This document shows, in pieces, positions 29,801 to 40,064 of a DNA stretch of 64,000 nucleotides. The stretch is from Picocystis sp. L7 (taxonomy: Eukaryota; Chlorophyta; Picocystophyceae; Picocystales; Picocystaceae). The notes below the pieces were generated by a model that made no database searches, was not told the origin of the DNA, and saw only the letters and a list, made by a program, of their open reading frames with translations. Within the stretch, counting starts at the first letter, position 1, and every line of letters begins with the position of its first letter. Location of the stretch: positions 434,001 to 498,000 of the forward strand of contig QXJR01000003.1 of NCBI GenBank assembly GCA_020975725.1, in the 5' to 3' direction. A program made the translations under genes and the position numbers.

Positions 29801-30722
29801 GGACGAATTGAAGTCTGCCAAGATGTTCCGTGGGGAGCACAGAAGTCTGTTCATCGCAGCCCCATCCAAGGATAAGTTGCCAAAAGATGCTGCACCAGGA
29901 ACCTCTTTGGTAGGGAAAGGCACTTGGACGAAGTTGACACACAATGGAGGTACATCTACCCCAGATCATTGCGACTTGACCTATGTAGTACCAGTCAAGC
30001 CAGAGTCAGAGGCCGAGAAAGAAAGCTTTGATGAACTGGAAAAGAAGACCCTTGACCAGCAACTTGAAGAGTCCTTGCAGAATGCTACCATTAAGTTTGT
30101 CAAAGAAGCAAAGTTGGAGACAGAGGAAGAGAAGGAACAATTTTTGTCTCACGTCACAACCATGTTGGATAAGTATCCAGAAAACATAAACATTCTTTCT
30201 TCCATTTTGAACAAATTGGTGGAGGTAGGCTACTTTGAAGACAATTGGAACAAGATCATCACCGTGTGCGACAGTATCATACATTCCATCGATACAGATG
30301 AGCTTGCAAAGTATTTCGGTACTAAATCCACAGACGAGGGTGCAGAGAATACAAAGAAGAAAAAGGATATGGAGGAAAAGAAGAAGGCACTTGTGGATGC
30401 TCATTTTCAAAAAGCAGCAGCTTACATGGAACGCGACATGCATGAAGAGTTTGAAGGCTCCTTCTCGAAGTTGAGGGAATGGGAAGACACTGAAGAGCTG
30501 AAGTTCTGCATTCTTCACGCCAAACGAGAAATTCTTGCAGAAAATTACGGCCTTGCAATCAAGACGCTCAACAAGGTTATTGAGATGCCAGACGAGCCAG
30601 CAAAAAAAGAGCTCTACCAACTGAGGCAAGAATGTTACGAAAAACTCAATTGGGATCACATGGTCTGCCAGGAAAGCTCCACTATTCTGGATCGCTTCCC
30701 GAAAAATTACCCCTTGTTCTGA
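26892..30722 (+). CDS. TPP2: Tripeptidyl-peptidase II (subtilisin family S8)
   Basis: 1276 residues, single exon; human TPP2 is about 1250. It is a giant cytosolic exopeptidase that removes tripeptides from peptides downstream of the proteasome. The catalytic triad is intact: Asp55 in IAIFDSGVDPS, His284 in SSAHGTHVAGI, Ser476 in NGTSMSSPC. The DVIDCTGSGDVDTS and LVWKHNITFVSSAGNEGP segments are TPP2-specific, and the large insert between Asp and His is present. The C-terminal half contains the beta-rich TPP2 domain and a helical end with TPR-like pairs. The start at 26892 gives MRRTSRAPSPRA before AMPKQEVGATRF; a later ATG at 26979 would also fit. TGTAA occurs 60 bp after the stop. Confidence 0.95.
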   Translation: MRRTSRAPSPRACSPPKASKPSTDAFGRAMPKQEVGATRFERGNQGRDVRIAIFDSGVDPSAHGLRFTSNGSVKVVDVIDCTGSGDVDTSQVVRLDAEGTLWSARGRALSVHPAWTNPSAEWHVGTKRMYELFTSSTVSRVKAKRKERWEHVHRDTWVHAKRALVEAKKSDAMAKEDVRKRVKELEARLHVLQEGAEKHVDLGPVLDVVCWHDGDHWRVALEIDDACERTDEEGKTKLKEFAPMADYHVEHDARQFTSLDACTYCIHVYDDGNVVSIVTDSSAHGTHVAGIAAAYHEDTPSMNGVAPAAEIVSCKIGDSRLQGMETGVGLTRAAIAAIHAKADLINMSYGEAAHTPNVGRFVDIAEELVWKHNITFVSSAGNEGPALTTVGAPGGTSTAILGVGAWVSADLAKVGHSVRELPPLLDRKDGGLQYTWSSRGPTTDGDVGVDISAPGGAIAPVPQWSLEKRMLMNGTSMSSPCCCGAIALLLSALKEEGVSASPARIKRVIQATAKALGEGAPDAVLSSGSGLIDIPAAFEYAMKEEKSEFCAKDAWFKVQVARADGGTPARGIYLRDPAVAFRENDFLVKVVPHVHEEADHLQHRIPLELKLEMKCKEPWVSFPDYLLLTHGGRSFSVRVDPTKLGEGLHYTEIQGFDPHTTGPVFKIPVTVTVPSIPMEGQGTRIQYSDVPMQAGLVERRFIAVPDGATRAEVTLKTGNNDTSRTYILHIADSKPGKRHTDTSKRHFLTLSPNDSKVFSHAVYPGTTLECTIAQFWGSLGDSSVELEVQFHSLQCSSKSVVIYGSSDMARVELRTPLLPQELKPDLKLQKLRIPLKPFSHTLEPTKGERDLLPQGKRIYFLLLEYKLKLDVAGKVTPTLPTINNYVYDGIFEAQMYMVFDTNKRLLAVGDIYPDPVKLTKGTYIIRLMLRHDNPELLEKYKDHVLICERELDEPIPLKCFSRAGNLVTDADELKSAKMFRGEHRSLFIAAPSKDKLPKDAAPGTSLVGKGTWTKLTHNGGTSTPDHCDLTYVVPVKPESEAEKESFDELEKKTLDQQLEESLQNATIKFVKEAKLETEEEKEQFLSHVTTMLDKYPENINILSSILNKLVEVGYFEDNWNKIITVCDSIIHSIDTDELAKYFGTKSTDEGAENTKKKKDMEEKKKALVDAHFQKAAAYMERDMHEEFEGSFSKLREWEDTEELKFCILHAKREILAENYGLAIKTLNKVIEMPDEPAKKELYQLRQECYEKLNWDHMVCQESSTILDRFPKNYPLF

Positions 30723-31172
30723 TGGGTGCATCTGCTAGCAAATCTGCGATGAAAAAACACCTGTCAGACACAATGCTCCTCTTGTAAGAATTAAAGACGG
30801 AAGGTTTATGGATTTGTTAGGGAGATTCTAGGCAGCGCAGCCCATAGCGAAGTGCAGTACGTTGCAAGCGAGGGGTCGCATGCCGACTGATCTCTCATGA
30901 TGTTGATTTCGCACGGGCAATGTACCCAAGGCTCTCGCTCAGTGGAAGGAATGGACGACCTACACTGGTACTACTGAACCCCACCTGTGCACGAGCAGTG
31001 TTTGTTCGCAAAACTGATACCTTACCTTTGCATCGCTATGATTTCCCCACTTCCTTGTATCCATATTCCTGGAAACTTTATTGTCTCATTTGCGCCGTGG
31101 CCCCCAAAGCTTCGATAAGGTTTAGAGACTGGTAATATTGCTCAGCTTAGTACCCAGGGACTCTTGTCTGCT
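30723..31172. other. Intergenic region between convergent TPP2 and QSOX genes
   Basis: 450 bp, AT-richer than the genes. Only the TPP2 3' flank with TGTAA is recognised; no gene. Confidence 0.6.
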
Positions 31173-32624
31173 TCAGACTGCCAATCTAGGCGGGTGTGGC
31201 CGTTTCCCAGGAGGTGGGCTCCGCGTCATCACGCGAAGAAGGGTAAAGCATGCGAGAAGCATCAGTGCAAAAGCAAACATGAGTCCTTGCTGTCTTGGCA
31301 AGTCTTCGACCTCCTTTTCTTCGGCTTGATTTGCGTTGGGACGCTGTTCCTCCTTAGACTTGAGTTCAGGAGGTGGGCTGGGTGAGGGGGGCAAGGGGGT
31401 TCCCTCCATGGAGTAAACTTTCTGAAGCAGCTCCAGTACCACTGATTGATTCCAACCTTGGTCTGCAGTCGTCGTCTGACTTCCCAAGTAACATCTCCGG
31501 CATAGCTCCTTGGGAGGCCACAGTGATTTCTCCAACCTGGCGTTCACTGAGTTGTGGGCCGACCACAGCCACAGGATGGCTTCCGTCCGGGTTTGAACGA
31601 GGTCGGATCGGCGTTCTCGTGCCATATCCAAGAAGTGCTTCTTGCAATCTTCGCAGGGGAAAAAGTGGCGCACGTATCCCACGATTGCATCCATCATCTT
31701 TCTCCCCGCTTCTGGCTTGTCCTCCATGCGCACGCTGGCCACATGGAAGAGCAACCATGCCCCACAAGTGAATCCTCTGCACCGCACCCAATCTGTTGGC
31801 ACAGCCACGCCATGGCAGGATCTCCACCGCAGAGGTGGGAACAATTTGTCGTCTTTGGCTTCCACGAGCAGCTTGAAGGACTTCCTGCACAGTGGTTCTG
31901 GATGCAGATCCTTGATTGCTTCAGCCCAGTTCACCAGGGCCTCTTTCGTGTCCCCCACCATCCTTCTCTTTAACGTCACCGCGTCCATGAACATATCCAC
32001 CGTGACACGCAGTAGATCGTCGTGGTGTGCCAGCCACCCTCCGGGCACTTGTACCTCTGCTTTAGACGCTTCATTGGACTGGGTTTGCAGTTGGAAGTTC
32101 TCGGAATGCTGTATGACAGGGGCCATGGTTCCTGACATTCGCAATTCCTCGGCCAGAAACTTCGCGATGGATTCTGCTTTCATGGAACTCGCTTTAGGGA
32201 TATCTTTGGCCGTGCTGGGTTTCTTTTGGAAGTCTTCTTTGCTTCCAAAGCGCACCGTCGGATAGCTGCGCACGCTGAATCGGGTGCACAGGTCGCGGTT
32301 GGTGGCGCAGTCGGCTCGTGCCACAACCACGTCGGCGTGTTGCTTGGATTCCTGGGACGCAAAGAACGCACCCAGTCGTCCATATTCCGGTGCGAATCGT
32401 TGGCAGTGCGGACACCAAGACGCGTAGTATTCGAACACCAAGGTGGCGCCGTCCTGCAGATCCGACAGCTTGGCGTCGAACTCCGCGCCGTTCCAGTCTT
32501 CCACCGCGCCCATGGCCACCTGCACCATCCACAGCACCGCCGCGATCGCGAGGAACGGCCTCGTGTGCCACGCGAGGCGTCGTTTCGCCATGGCCATGGC
32601 CACGCGATCGTCGCGATGAGGCAT
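31173..32624 (-). CDS. QSOX: Quiescin-type sulfhydryl oxidase (QSOX)
   Basis: 483 residues. It introduces disulfides into secretory proteins, passing electrons from a thioredoxin domain to FAD and O2. It starts with a signal peptide (MAMAKRRLAWHTRPFLAIAA...VAMG; a second in-frame ATG at 32597 may be the true start). The thioredoxin domain has the active site WCPHC (residues 70-74). The C-terminal Erv/ALR domain has CRGFTCGAWLLFHVASV, the redox pair in FFPCEDCKKHF and the FAD-binding WSAHNSVNARL, then a CRRC pair. A transmembrane segment GLMFAFALMLLACFTLL near the C-terminus anchors it in the ER or Golgi, as in animal QSOX. It diverges from the TPR gene. Confidence 0.93.
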   Translation of the reverse strand: MPHRDDRVAMAMAKRRLAWHTRPFLAIAAVLWMVQVAMGAVEDWNGAEFDAKLSDLQDGATLVFEYYASWCPHCQRFAPEYGRLGAFFASQESKQHADVVVARADCATNRDLCTRFSVRSYPTVRFGSKEDFQKKPSTAKDIPKASSMKAESIAKFLAEELRMSGTMAPVIQHSENFQLQTQSNEASKAEVQVPGGWLAHHDDLLRVTVDMFMDAVTLKRRMVGDTKEALVNWAEAIKDLHPEPLCRKSFKLLVEAKDDKLFPPLRWRSCHGVAVPTDWVRCRGFTCGAWLLFHVASVRMEDKPEAGRKMMDAIVGYVRHFFPCEDCKKHFLDMARERRSDLVQTRTEAILWLWSAHNSVNARLEKSLWPPKELCRRCYLGSQTTTADQGWNQSVVLELLQKVYSMEGTPLPPSPSPPPELKSKEEQRPNANQAEEKEVEDLPRQQGLMFAFALMLLACFTLLRVMTRSPPPGKRPHPPRLAV

Positions 32625-33206
32625 CCAATGGCGAATCGACCTGGGTCTCCCACGGACTTAACTTCTCGTAAACTCCTTTCTTTCTTGGTTACCCTTTCGT
32701 TGCGGATCAGAAACATCGGAATCGTGTGAGAAGGGAGGGGCCTCTTCGGTGGTGAATCCGAGGTTAACGGTTCGGAACGGTGGAGAACTGGACGGTTAAG
32801 TCGGGGATGGGGTGCGAAGGAGACCGGGACCCAGGCGTGGACCGAACCCACGGCCCCCAGGGACCGATGGGGTGGATCCCCTTTCAAATGCCATCTAGAA
32901 GGGAAACGCGGAAAGGGAAGGGTCTCGGATCCCTCGGCCACGCCCGAAGGAACCCCCCCATCGGACGCCGTGGAAACGGTTATTTCGACGATAACCGCTT
33001 CATCGAGCCTGTTGTCGCCCATAACCGCTCGATGTTCGAGACCGTTGCCGACGAGGAGCGGGTCACGTGCAAACAGACGTCCTCTGCGGGTTCATGCCCG
33101 AGGTGTCGTGGTCGTTTCGGGACCGACCCTGTGGACGTGCGACTTCGCATGTCGCGGCGCATGTGCATCCACAGCACACAGGAGCTTCCGTCGTGAGGGA
33201 GAGGAG
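32625..33206. promoter_or_regulatory. Divergent promoter region QSOX / TPR gene with AACGG cores
   Basis: 580 bp. It contains at least seven AACGG/CCGTT or CGGTT/AACCG cores: near 32766, 32776, 32792, 32975, 32993, 33023 and 33042. Such cores are bound by R2R3/R1R2R3 MYB proteins, and the AACGG version is the core of the plant mitosis-specific element. This is pattern matching only. Confidence 0.35.
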
Positions 33207-34622
33207 ATGTCCAGAAGCGCCAGGAAAGATCCCAAAGACCTCAAAGCGCGAAAGGAACCGTCCAAAACTCCGACCCTGGACAGCAAGAGAGCGAGTCGAA
33301 CGGAATCGACGCGACCAGCACAGGCCCGTCCGACCGCGGAGAGGAGACTGCGCAATTCCTTCCAGCAATTCAGGGAGAGAGCGGAGAAGGAGGACGTGGG
33401 AAAGGAAAAAGAGAATGCTCAAGAGCAGGCCCAAGTTCCTGCCCGGCTCGTGAAGGGAGAAGCAACAAGTCAGGCCGTGCCGCGTGCGTCGGTGCTTGGT
33501 ACCTTGGGATCCAACAAGGAAAGCATCGTGCAAGAGGTGCCTCAAGACGGAGAGAGGAGGAGAAGTTCCTTGGCAACGTATCACCGGAAGAGCGTCCAAG
33601 CGTCCGAGATGCTATGTGCACCCCTTGGAAAGTGGATGGCCACTGGATTGGCACAATGGGAACCGGTGCCGTCGGACCTCACCGAAAACTTCGCCATTCC
33701 TGAACGGACCACCAGACCACTCACGAGGATGGAAGCAGATTCAGCCAGGAGGGATGTGCAGGAAAACGAGTTGCTCCTGCCGGCTGTGGAGAAGAGGCTG
33801 AAAGAGCCACAGACGAACGACCTCCAAAACATCGCAGTGTACTACAGGCTGGGCATCTTACACGACAATTTGGGCAAGTACACCCAATCCGTCCGCATGT
33901 ACGAACGCATGCGTGACGCAGCCATTAAGATGGAGAGAGAAGATCTAGTGAACATATCCAACAACTGCATTGGGGTTGCACTGCAACGGAAGGCGGGCGA
34001 AGGCATGCTCCCGGCGATGCTTGGACAGTTCAAGCCAAGACCCTCCATCAAGCAACTGGCCGACCCCGCCATGATTGAAGAGGCAATGTTGCACCATGAA
34101 GAACACATGGGCAAAAGCTCGGTTCTCACAGGGAAGTTTGTTGCTTCCACAAATATGGCGATCTGCTCCCTTCAAATGGGGGGTGCTGGTGAAGGCCTCA
34201 TTCACACCGAGAAAGCAGTGAAGCTTGCCAAATTGATGGCAGACCAGAAGGCTATGCAAGTGGCAATTGGGAACTATGCGTGTGCTCTTGGTAATTCGCG
34301 GGACAAAGAGTTAGAAGAAGCCCTGCTCGAGTTTGTTTCTTTGTCCATGGAATTAAAAGACCTGGATGCCCGAGCATGGGGGCATTTCATGCTCGGACAG
34401 TGTGCAGAGAGAAACTCCAATCTCCCAAAGGCTGTGCAGGCTTTTCAAGCTGCGAACAAGATTGCCATCGAGGCTGGCAACTTCTTTTTGGAGAGTAAAG
34501 CTTTGCTTTTGCTAGGAATAGTAAGGGGAAAGATGGAGTTCATGAAGTGGAAAGCGACTGCGGGCGGAGAGCCGGACCTAGTCGATGACATTGTAGAAGA
34601 AATTGCATGCAGCAGCAATTGA
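33207..34622 (+). CDS. Tetratricopeptide-repeat protein
   Basis: 471 residues from ATG 33207 (MSRSARKDPKDLKARK). The N-terminal ~170 residues are charged and probably disordered. The remainder is TPR helix pairs, including AVYYRLGILHDNLGKYTQSV, MAICSLQMGGAGEGLIHTEK, AWGHFMLGQCAERNSNLPKA and LESKALLLLGIVRG. No enzymatic domain, signal or membrane segment is visible. TPR proteins mediate protein contacts. I cannot assign a subfamily; the arrangement of charged N-terminus plus TPR resembles some ciliary TPR proteins, which is a weak guess. It converges with pyruvate kinase (118 bp). Confidence 0.78.
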   Translation: MSRSARKDPKDLKARKEPSKTPTLDSKRASRTESTRPAQARPTAERRLRNSFQQFRERAEKEDVGKEKENAQEQAQVPARLVKGEATSQAVPRASVLGTLGSNKESIVQEVPQDGERRRSSLATYHRKSVQASEMLCAPLGKWMATGLAQWEPVPSDLTENFAIPERTTRPLTRMEADSARRDVQENELLLPAVEKRLKEPQTNDLQNIAVYYRLGILHDNLGKYTQSVRMYERMRDAAIKMEREDLVNISNNCIGVALQRKAGEGMLPAMLGQFKPRPSIKQLADPAMIEEAMLHHEEHMGKSSVLTGKFVASTNMAICSLQMGGAGEGLIHTEKAVKLAKLMADQKAMQVAIGNYACALGNSRDKELEEALLEFVSLSMELKDLDARAWGHFMLGQCAERNSNLPKAVQAFQAANKIAIEAGNFFLESKALLLLGIVRGKMEFMKWKATAGGEPDLVDDIVEEIACSSN

Positions 34623-34740
34623 GCAAACATTGCAATGACTTCACAGGAGGTGACTGTATCGCCAGGCTCCTCGAATGAAGGTGTTCCCATGCAATGCAGC
34701 ACAGAAAGAAAATGATAGATCAACCATGGACACATTGTGC

Positions 34741-36390
34741 CTATGGGATGTGGCAGATCTTGATCACAGAGGCAGCGCCAATACGGTGCAGGGCCACGAT
34801 AGCATCACCCTGTTTGCAGCATCCAGATGTTTGAGCATGCTGCAGAGCAGCAGCCAAGATTCCATCCACAGTGTCTATGTCACTCGACCTTGCTGAACCC
34901 TCCGCAAGCATAGGAATCACACCACGCGTGATGAGCGTCTGTCTGGCAGGTGCTTCACCACTGCAGCTCCAAGTCAAGTCATCAGTGGTGAGAAAAGGGA
35001 CAGCCACAGAAAGCACTGGCATGGACGGACGGTATTTGGCAACCAACCTTGATGTGGAGCCACCGCGGGTCAGCACAATGATCAGGCTAGCGTTCACTTT
35101 GTGTGCTGTCCGAACTGCCGAGGAGGCGAGCGACTCCAAAGGCGACATTGGGACGGGTGCCTGCTTCATAATGGCCTTGAACAAAGAATAATAGTCTAGA
35201 GAGGCCTCTGCCTCTCTACATATACGCGCCATGATCTTCACTGCCTCCACCGGAAAGTTTCCGGCTGCGGTCTCACCAGAAAGCATTACACAATCTGTGC
35301 CATCCAGTACGGCATTGGCTACGTCTGTAGCTTCTGCTCTTGTGGGCCGAGGGTTCTTTATCATGGACTCAAGCATCTGGGTTGCTGTGACAACAGGTTT
35401 CCCTTTCATATTGCACTTCTGTATCATCATCTTCTGCGCCAAGAAGATTTTCTCCGTGGGGATTTCCATTCCCAGGTCTCCACGGGCTACCATGACTGCA
35501 TCTGTTGCATCCAGAATCTCATCGAAGTTGATCAGGCCTTCCTGATTCTCCACCTTGGAGATGATCTTGATGTTCTCTCCAGCACTCCCCAACACCTTCC
35601 TGATATTATGCACATCTTTAGCCTTCCGAACAAAAGAGGCTGCTATGAAATCGACCTGATTGGGCACTCCCCACTTGAGCAAATCTTCCTCGTCCTTTTT
35701 GGTGGTGGTGGGAAGGTCCACCATCACTCCTGGCAAGTTGACATTCTTGCGTTCTCCAAGAACTGCCGTGTTGTTGCACCTGCACTTGACCGTTCCTTTT
35801 TCCGGGTTGCATTCCAGAACGTGGAGAACGATGCTTCCGTCTGCGCACAGGATTTGCTGTCCAGGTTTGACGTCTTGGGCCAGCTTGGCGTAGCTCATGG
35901 AGATGGTTTTCTCATCCCCTTTGATGGTGTAGTCTGTCGTGACTATCACTTCGTTCCCTGCCACCAGCTGCACGGGTTTTTCGTCTTTGAGGAATCCTGT
36001 GCGTATCTCTGGTCCTTTGGTGTCGAGCATGACCGCGCACATGATCTTGGTCTCGTTGGTGGCCTGTTTGAGGTTATCGAGCGTCTCCTGGTGGTACTCG
36101 TGCGAACCGTGGGAGAAATTGAACCTTGCCACGCTCATTCCTGCACGCAGAAGATTCTTGATCGTTTCTACATCGCGTGAGGAGGGTCCGAGCGTGCAAA
36201 TCACCTGCAAGTTTCCCGTCCGTCAGTCCCACCGTCGGCATCCCTTCTCTCCGTCCGCGCGCGTCCTTCGACCCACCTTGGTCTTGGCCAGCGTGCATGG
36301 ATCTTCTTCGAGGATGCTTCCCAGGTTGCGCAGCTTCAATGCAGGCGTCCCGCTCTCTTCCATCCGCTGCGGCGGCAAGCTTTTTTCCAT
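34741..36390 (-). CDS. PK: Pyruvate kinase
   Basis: Two exons, 36390-36277 and 36204-34741, give 525 residues. It converts phosphoenolpyruvate and ADP to pyruvate and ATP. Exon 1 ends EEDPCTLAKTK, exon 2 begins VICTLGPSSRD. The 72-bp intron is GTGGGT...GCAG. Conserved features: ARFNFSHGSHEYH, MLDTKGPEIRTG, FIAASFVRKAKDV, VMVARGDLGMEIP and MLSGETAAGNFPVEAV. The C-terminal domain ends in a plant-cytosolic-like helix. The N-terminus is short, without a clear transit peptide, so cytosolic glycolysis is most likely; the first in-frame ATG upstream adds only 12 residues. Three copies of the shared promoter element lie 190-272 bp upstream. Confidence 0.94.
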
Positions 36391-36737
36391 CGCGAAGAAA
36401 CCCCACGTCCGTCGGTTGTGTGGCATCCGTTCGCCCCCTCCCTCCCCCTTGGCGGCTGCCCTGTGTTCTTCCCACCACGAGATCGTCAGAGAATCAGAGG
36501 GGATCCCGTAGGAGATATCGATGCCTCCGCCGAAGGGGAAGGGAGGGCCGGACCCAACCACCACCCTCCCCGCCGGAGAGGGAGTTTCTTCTCCCTCGGA
36601 GGCGAGCGGGGGAGTTTATTCTGGGGTGGGGGGAGGAAGGGGGAAGGGGGGAGTTTATTCTGTGGTGGGGTGGGGGGGGGTCGAACCGACGCCAACAGGG
36701 GACAGAAGGACGTGGCCAAGGCGGATGGACGTGTCCA
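36391..36737. other. Pyruvate kinase promoter and G6PDH 3' flank
   Basis: 347 bp holding three promoter-element copies and G-rich runs. G6PDH ends at the right edge of this stretch, so its 3' UTR must lie here. Confidence 0.7.
36580..36662 (-). promoter_or_regulatory. Three copies of the shared element upstream of pyruvate kinase
   Basis: In the sense of pyruvate kinase: GAGAAGAAACTCCC (36593-36580), CAGAATAAACTCCC (36623-36610) and CAGAATAAACTCCC (36662-36649). The first sits in GAGGGAG-AAGAAA-CTCCCTC, a seven-pair hairpin. The outer two contain AATAAA 80-120 bp past the G6PDH stop in its sense and could also serve as its polyadenylation signals. Confidence 0.6.
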
Positions 36738-38354
36738 TCAGTCCTCCTGACCTCCCCATCGCACGCCATACTTGGAAGCGAGGTAGTGTGCGCCGATGGG
36801 ACCGCGACTGCCGAAAGGATAGAGCTCCGGTGAGACGCGATCCTGCTCCAACGAGGCCAAGAGAGGATCGAAACGCTCCCAAGCCGCCACCAGCTCGTCG
36901 TTGCGGATGAAAAGGCGCTTGTCCCCGTTCACCACGTCCAAGATGAGGCGCTCGTACGCGTCCGGAAGCTCCCGGTCGTACCGCTGGCGGTACTGGAGGT
37001 CCAATTTGCTCTGGTCCAAACGCACGCCCAATCCAGGAATCTTGTTGTTGATCTTCATGTAGATGGCCTCGTCGGGCTGCACCCGAATCACCAGCTCGTT
37101 CGTCGCCTGGTCCAAGTCGGCGCCGAACTTCGAACGGTACAAGTTCCCTGGCACGTGGCGGAACTGCACTCGTATCTCCGCCAAACGACGGTCCAAGGCC
37201 TTCCCAGCCTTCATCAAAAAAGGTACCCCATCCCAACGCGCATTGTTGATGTGCAATGCCACCGCTGCGAACGTTGGAGTGATGCTGTCGTCGGGGACTG
37301 TGGGGTCGTCCAAATATCCCGGATAATGGCGACCACCCACTGTGCGGGACTTGTACTGTCCAATGACCACGTCTTCGATGGAGATGTTCTGCATGCTCCG
37401 CAAGACCTTCACCTTCTCGTTGCGGACGTCCTCAGCGCTCAAGCTCACAGGTGGCTCCATGGCAAAGAGGGCCACGATCTGGAGCAAGTGATTCTGCATG
37501 ATGTCCCGTATGATGCCGTAGTGGTCAAAGTAACCGCCACGGCCCTCTGTCCCAAAAGGTTCTGAAAAGACAATCTGCACGTTTCTGATGAATTGACGAG
37601 ACCAAAGTGGCTCAAAGATGAGGTTGGAGAATCGCATGACCAGCAGATTGTCAATCAGCTCCTTCCCGAGGTAGTGGTCAATGCGGTAGATCTGCTCCTC
37701 CTCCAAGTAATTGTACAGGCAACGGGACAGCTCCTTGCTGGATTCCAGGTCCCTTCCAAAAGGTTTCTCTACAATCACACGTGTCCATCCCTTTTTGCTG
37801 GAGGCCTGGGACCCAACCCCTCGTGCCACGTCCACGAACACCGTCGGTGGAATGGACATGTAGAAGAGCCGATTGGCCTTCTCTCTTCCCTGCTCATGCA
37901 CGCCCATCTTTTCGCTCAGAGACGCGAAGTCCTCATCGCAGTCGTATTTGCCTCGGTGGTAGAAGCATTTGGATAGGAAGGATTCGACTCTTTCTTCGCA
38001 GTCGGCGCCGGCGTCGATCCTGCACGAGAGGTTGCCGAGGATGGAGGTTCGAAAGTCCTCGTCGCTCATGTCGCTCCTTGCGTACCCAAAAACCGTGAAT
38101 TGTTCGGGCAGGCATCCTTCGTAGTACAATGCGAACAGAGAAGGGAAGATCTTCTTCTTGGCCAGATCGCCAGAAGCACCAAACACCACGATGCTGAGCA
38201 CAGAAGCGGTCGGCGTTGCGGTGGGTTCGACGGCGGTCTGCGCGGCTCCATCCGTCGACACGGCTCGTCTCGCTCTCAACACTTCCTTCCTGCCCTTTCT
38301 TGTCCCGGAAGATCGAGGAACGCACGCTCTCGGTGCGCAGCACGCGCGCCTCAT
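36738..38354 (-). CDS. G6PD: Glucose-6-phosphate 1-dehydrogenase, plastid type
   Basis: 538 residues, single exon. First enzyme of the oxidative pentose phosphate pathway, making NADPH. NADP-binding motif [20 protein letters not shown], substrate site [13 protein letters not shown] and [11 protein letters not shown] are intact. [20 protein letters not shown] and [20 protein letters not shown] follow the plant plastidic isoforms. The N-terminus from ATG 38354 ([17 protein letters not shown]...) is basic, Ser/Arg/Ala-rich and lacks a hydrophobic core, as for a one-part transit peptide of a primary plastid. The frame is open upstream, so a longer start is possible. It is head-to-tail with pyruvate kinase, 347 bp apart. 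Confidence 0.93.
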   Translation of the reverse strand: MRRACCAPRACVPRSSGTRKGRKEVLRARRAVSTDGAAQTAVEPTATPTASVLSIVVFGASGDLAKKKIFPSLFALYYEGCLPEQFTVFGYARSDMSDEDFRTSILGNLSCRIDAGADCEERVESFLSKCFYHRGKYDCDEDFASLSEKMGVHEQGREKANRLFYMSIPPTVFVDVARGVGSQASSKKGWTRVIVEKPFGRDLESSKELSRCLYNYLEEEQIYRIDHYLGKELIDNLLVMRFSNLIFEPLWSRQFIRNVQIVFSEPFGTEGRGGYFDHYGIIRDIMQNHLLQIVALFAMEPPVSLSAEDVRNEKVKVLRSMQNISIEDVVIGQYKSRTVGGRHYPGYLDDPTVPDDSITPTFAAVALHINNARWDGVPFLMKAGKALDRRLAEIRVQFRHVPGNLYRSKFGADLDQATNELVIRVQPDEAIYMKINNKIPGLGVRLDQSKLDLQYRQRYDRELPDAYERLILDVVNGDKRLFIRNDELVAAWERFDPLLASLEQDRVSPELYPFGSRGPIGAHYLASKYGVRWGGQED

Positions 38355-40064
38355 CGTCGCGTGTGCTTTCAGTTGTGTCGTTCGTCGCTTCAACCACTGG
38401 AAAGGACCCCTCGGGTCGGTCCCAAGGCAACCCTTTCCCATGGAAACCGGATCCTCTTCCCTTTGGAAATACGGCCGAACCCGGGGAAGACCAGCCCTAA
38501 CCAGGCAAGGATCGGATCTGAAGGGAGCGGGTCGAATGGCCGTTGGGAGACTCGAGGAGACCAAGGGAGGAACACCCAGGATAGAAGGGTATCCATCCGT
38601 GACAAATGCGGGAGACAAATGCATCCAAGCATCCATGGATACGCCCAAGGAAACAAAGGCATCGACCTGCTTCTTGGCATTGGAATGCGGACCAGAAAAA
38701 GGCAAATACATGTGTGGAGGGCAGGGATGCTTTTTCGAAAACTCCAATAGGAGTAGGAAACCTTGCACCGGGGATTCATTCGCATAGAAATAGGGCTGTC
38801 TTGTCGTCTTCCCGTGCAAAGAACGCCTAAACTAAGGTTCATTCATCCAACATCTGAATCAAGGCGCAACTTGAGCAACTACACGTAAGCAATGCTTCCT
38901 CAACGGTCCTACCCTAGCATATCAAGGGTTGCCCGTGAGGGTTGAATTCACCCTGCCCGGTGGGGAATAATGCCATTGTGAACAAAATCTCGCAAATGTG
39001 AGATGCTGCAAGGACAAACCATAGCACAAAACTGTTTCGAGGTAGGATCACATTCTTCGCCCTATTTGTTCCATTCTTGCTTGGCTCAAATCATTGATGG
39101 TCCAAGAGGGGCAAACCTTTTTTTATTCCTTCAATGTTCAGGCACATAAAGATTCCTCATCATAGGATGATCGGTAAAGATGGATTTTCTATCCGAAGCA
39201 CCTCTCGCTGTGGAATGTTCAGCTGCCATGACCCAAGAAATAGCGTGGACTTGCCCACACAATGTCGATCCATCCTACACAGAAATCCTTTCATTTTATT
39301 TCAAGGACACAGACAGACCAGGAACGGAACATCATTCAACACGAAGGAGTACTTCAACGGTTACCCATGGACCGATGCACTCGCTGAATCATCTGGCGTC
39401 ACTCCACTTCGCAACAGGGATTCTTACGGGTTGATCAGCTATTCCAAGGGCCGTCGACACGCTCACCTGTAGTAAAAAAAGAACGTTTTCTCATTGGAAA
39501 GACGATGCTCTGTTCCTTTTACCCATGTCACCCTTGCTTCGTGAAGAAACTGGAAACTCCACCTTTTAGTTGATCGGCGTAGCATCTCTACGCATCCTAC
39601 TTCGCGCTCAGGATTAGAGAATCCATGCCTTGTACAGGCTCAATGTCATAAGTCAAACACGTGCATCAAGGGTCTGCCTTTGGGCTTGCCGCTGTACCAT
39701 GGCACATATCAAGCTAGGTAATCGTGAGCTTGGCCACAATGGTATTGCTATGAACCTTGAAGGGAGGAGTTCACCACCCGGGTGTCCAGTGGTGGTGGCA
39801 TGTGCAATCAGCAGACTCGAAGGAAAGTAATGCTTGTGCCCGTCAGACAACCATTGTGGTCTGCTCGATTCTCTTGCAGAAACATGACAGGGTGAAGCAT
39901 ATTTCTGATGTTAGGTTCCGCAAACATGTAGCTGGTACCACGAAATATGGAAAAGTGTTGGTCGAGTGGGGCAAGTGCTGCAAGTGCCAGATTGGTTGCA
40001 GTCGACATACCCTGCTGTGGAAAGTATCAGTGCATGCAATCAGGAAACCTACACCCCATGCGAC
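38355..40064. other. Intergenic region without a supported gene
   Basis: About 1.7 kb: the G6PDH promoter and then about 1.2 kb of AT-richer DNA reaching the 3' end of the carrier gene. Short frames only; no tRNA, repeat or domain recognised. Confidence 0.55.
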
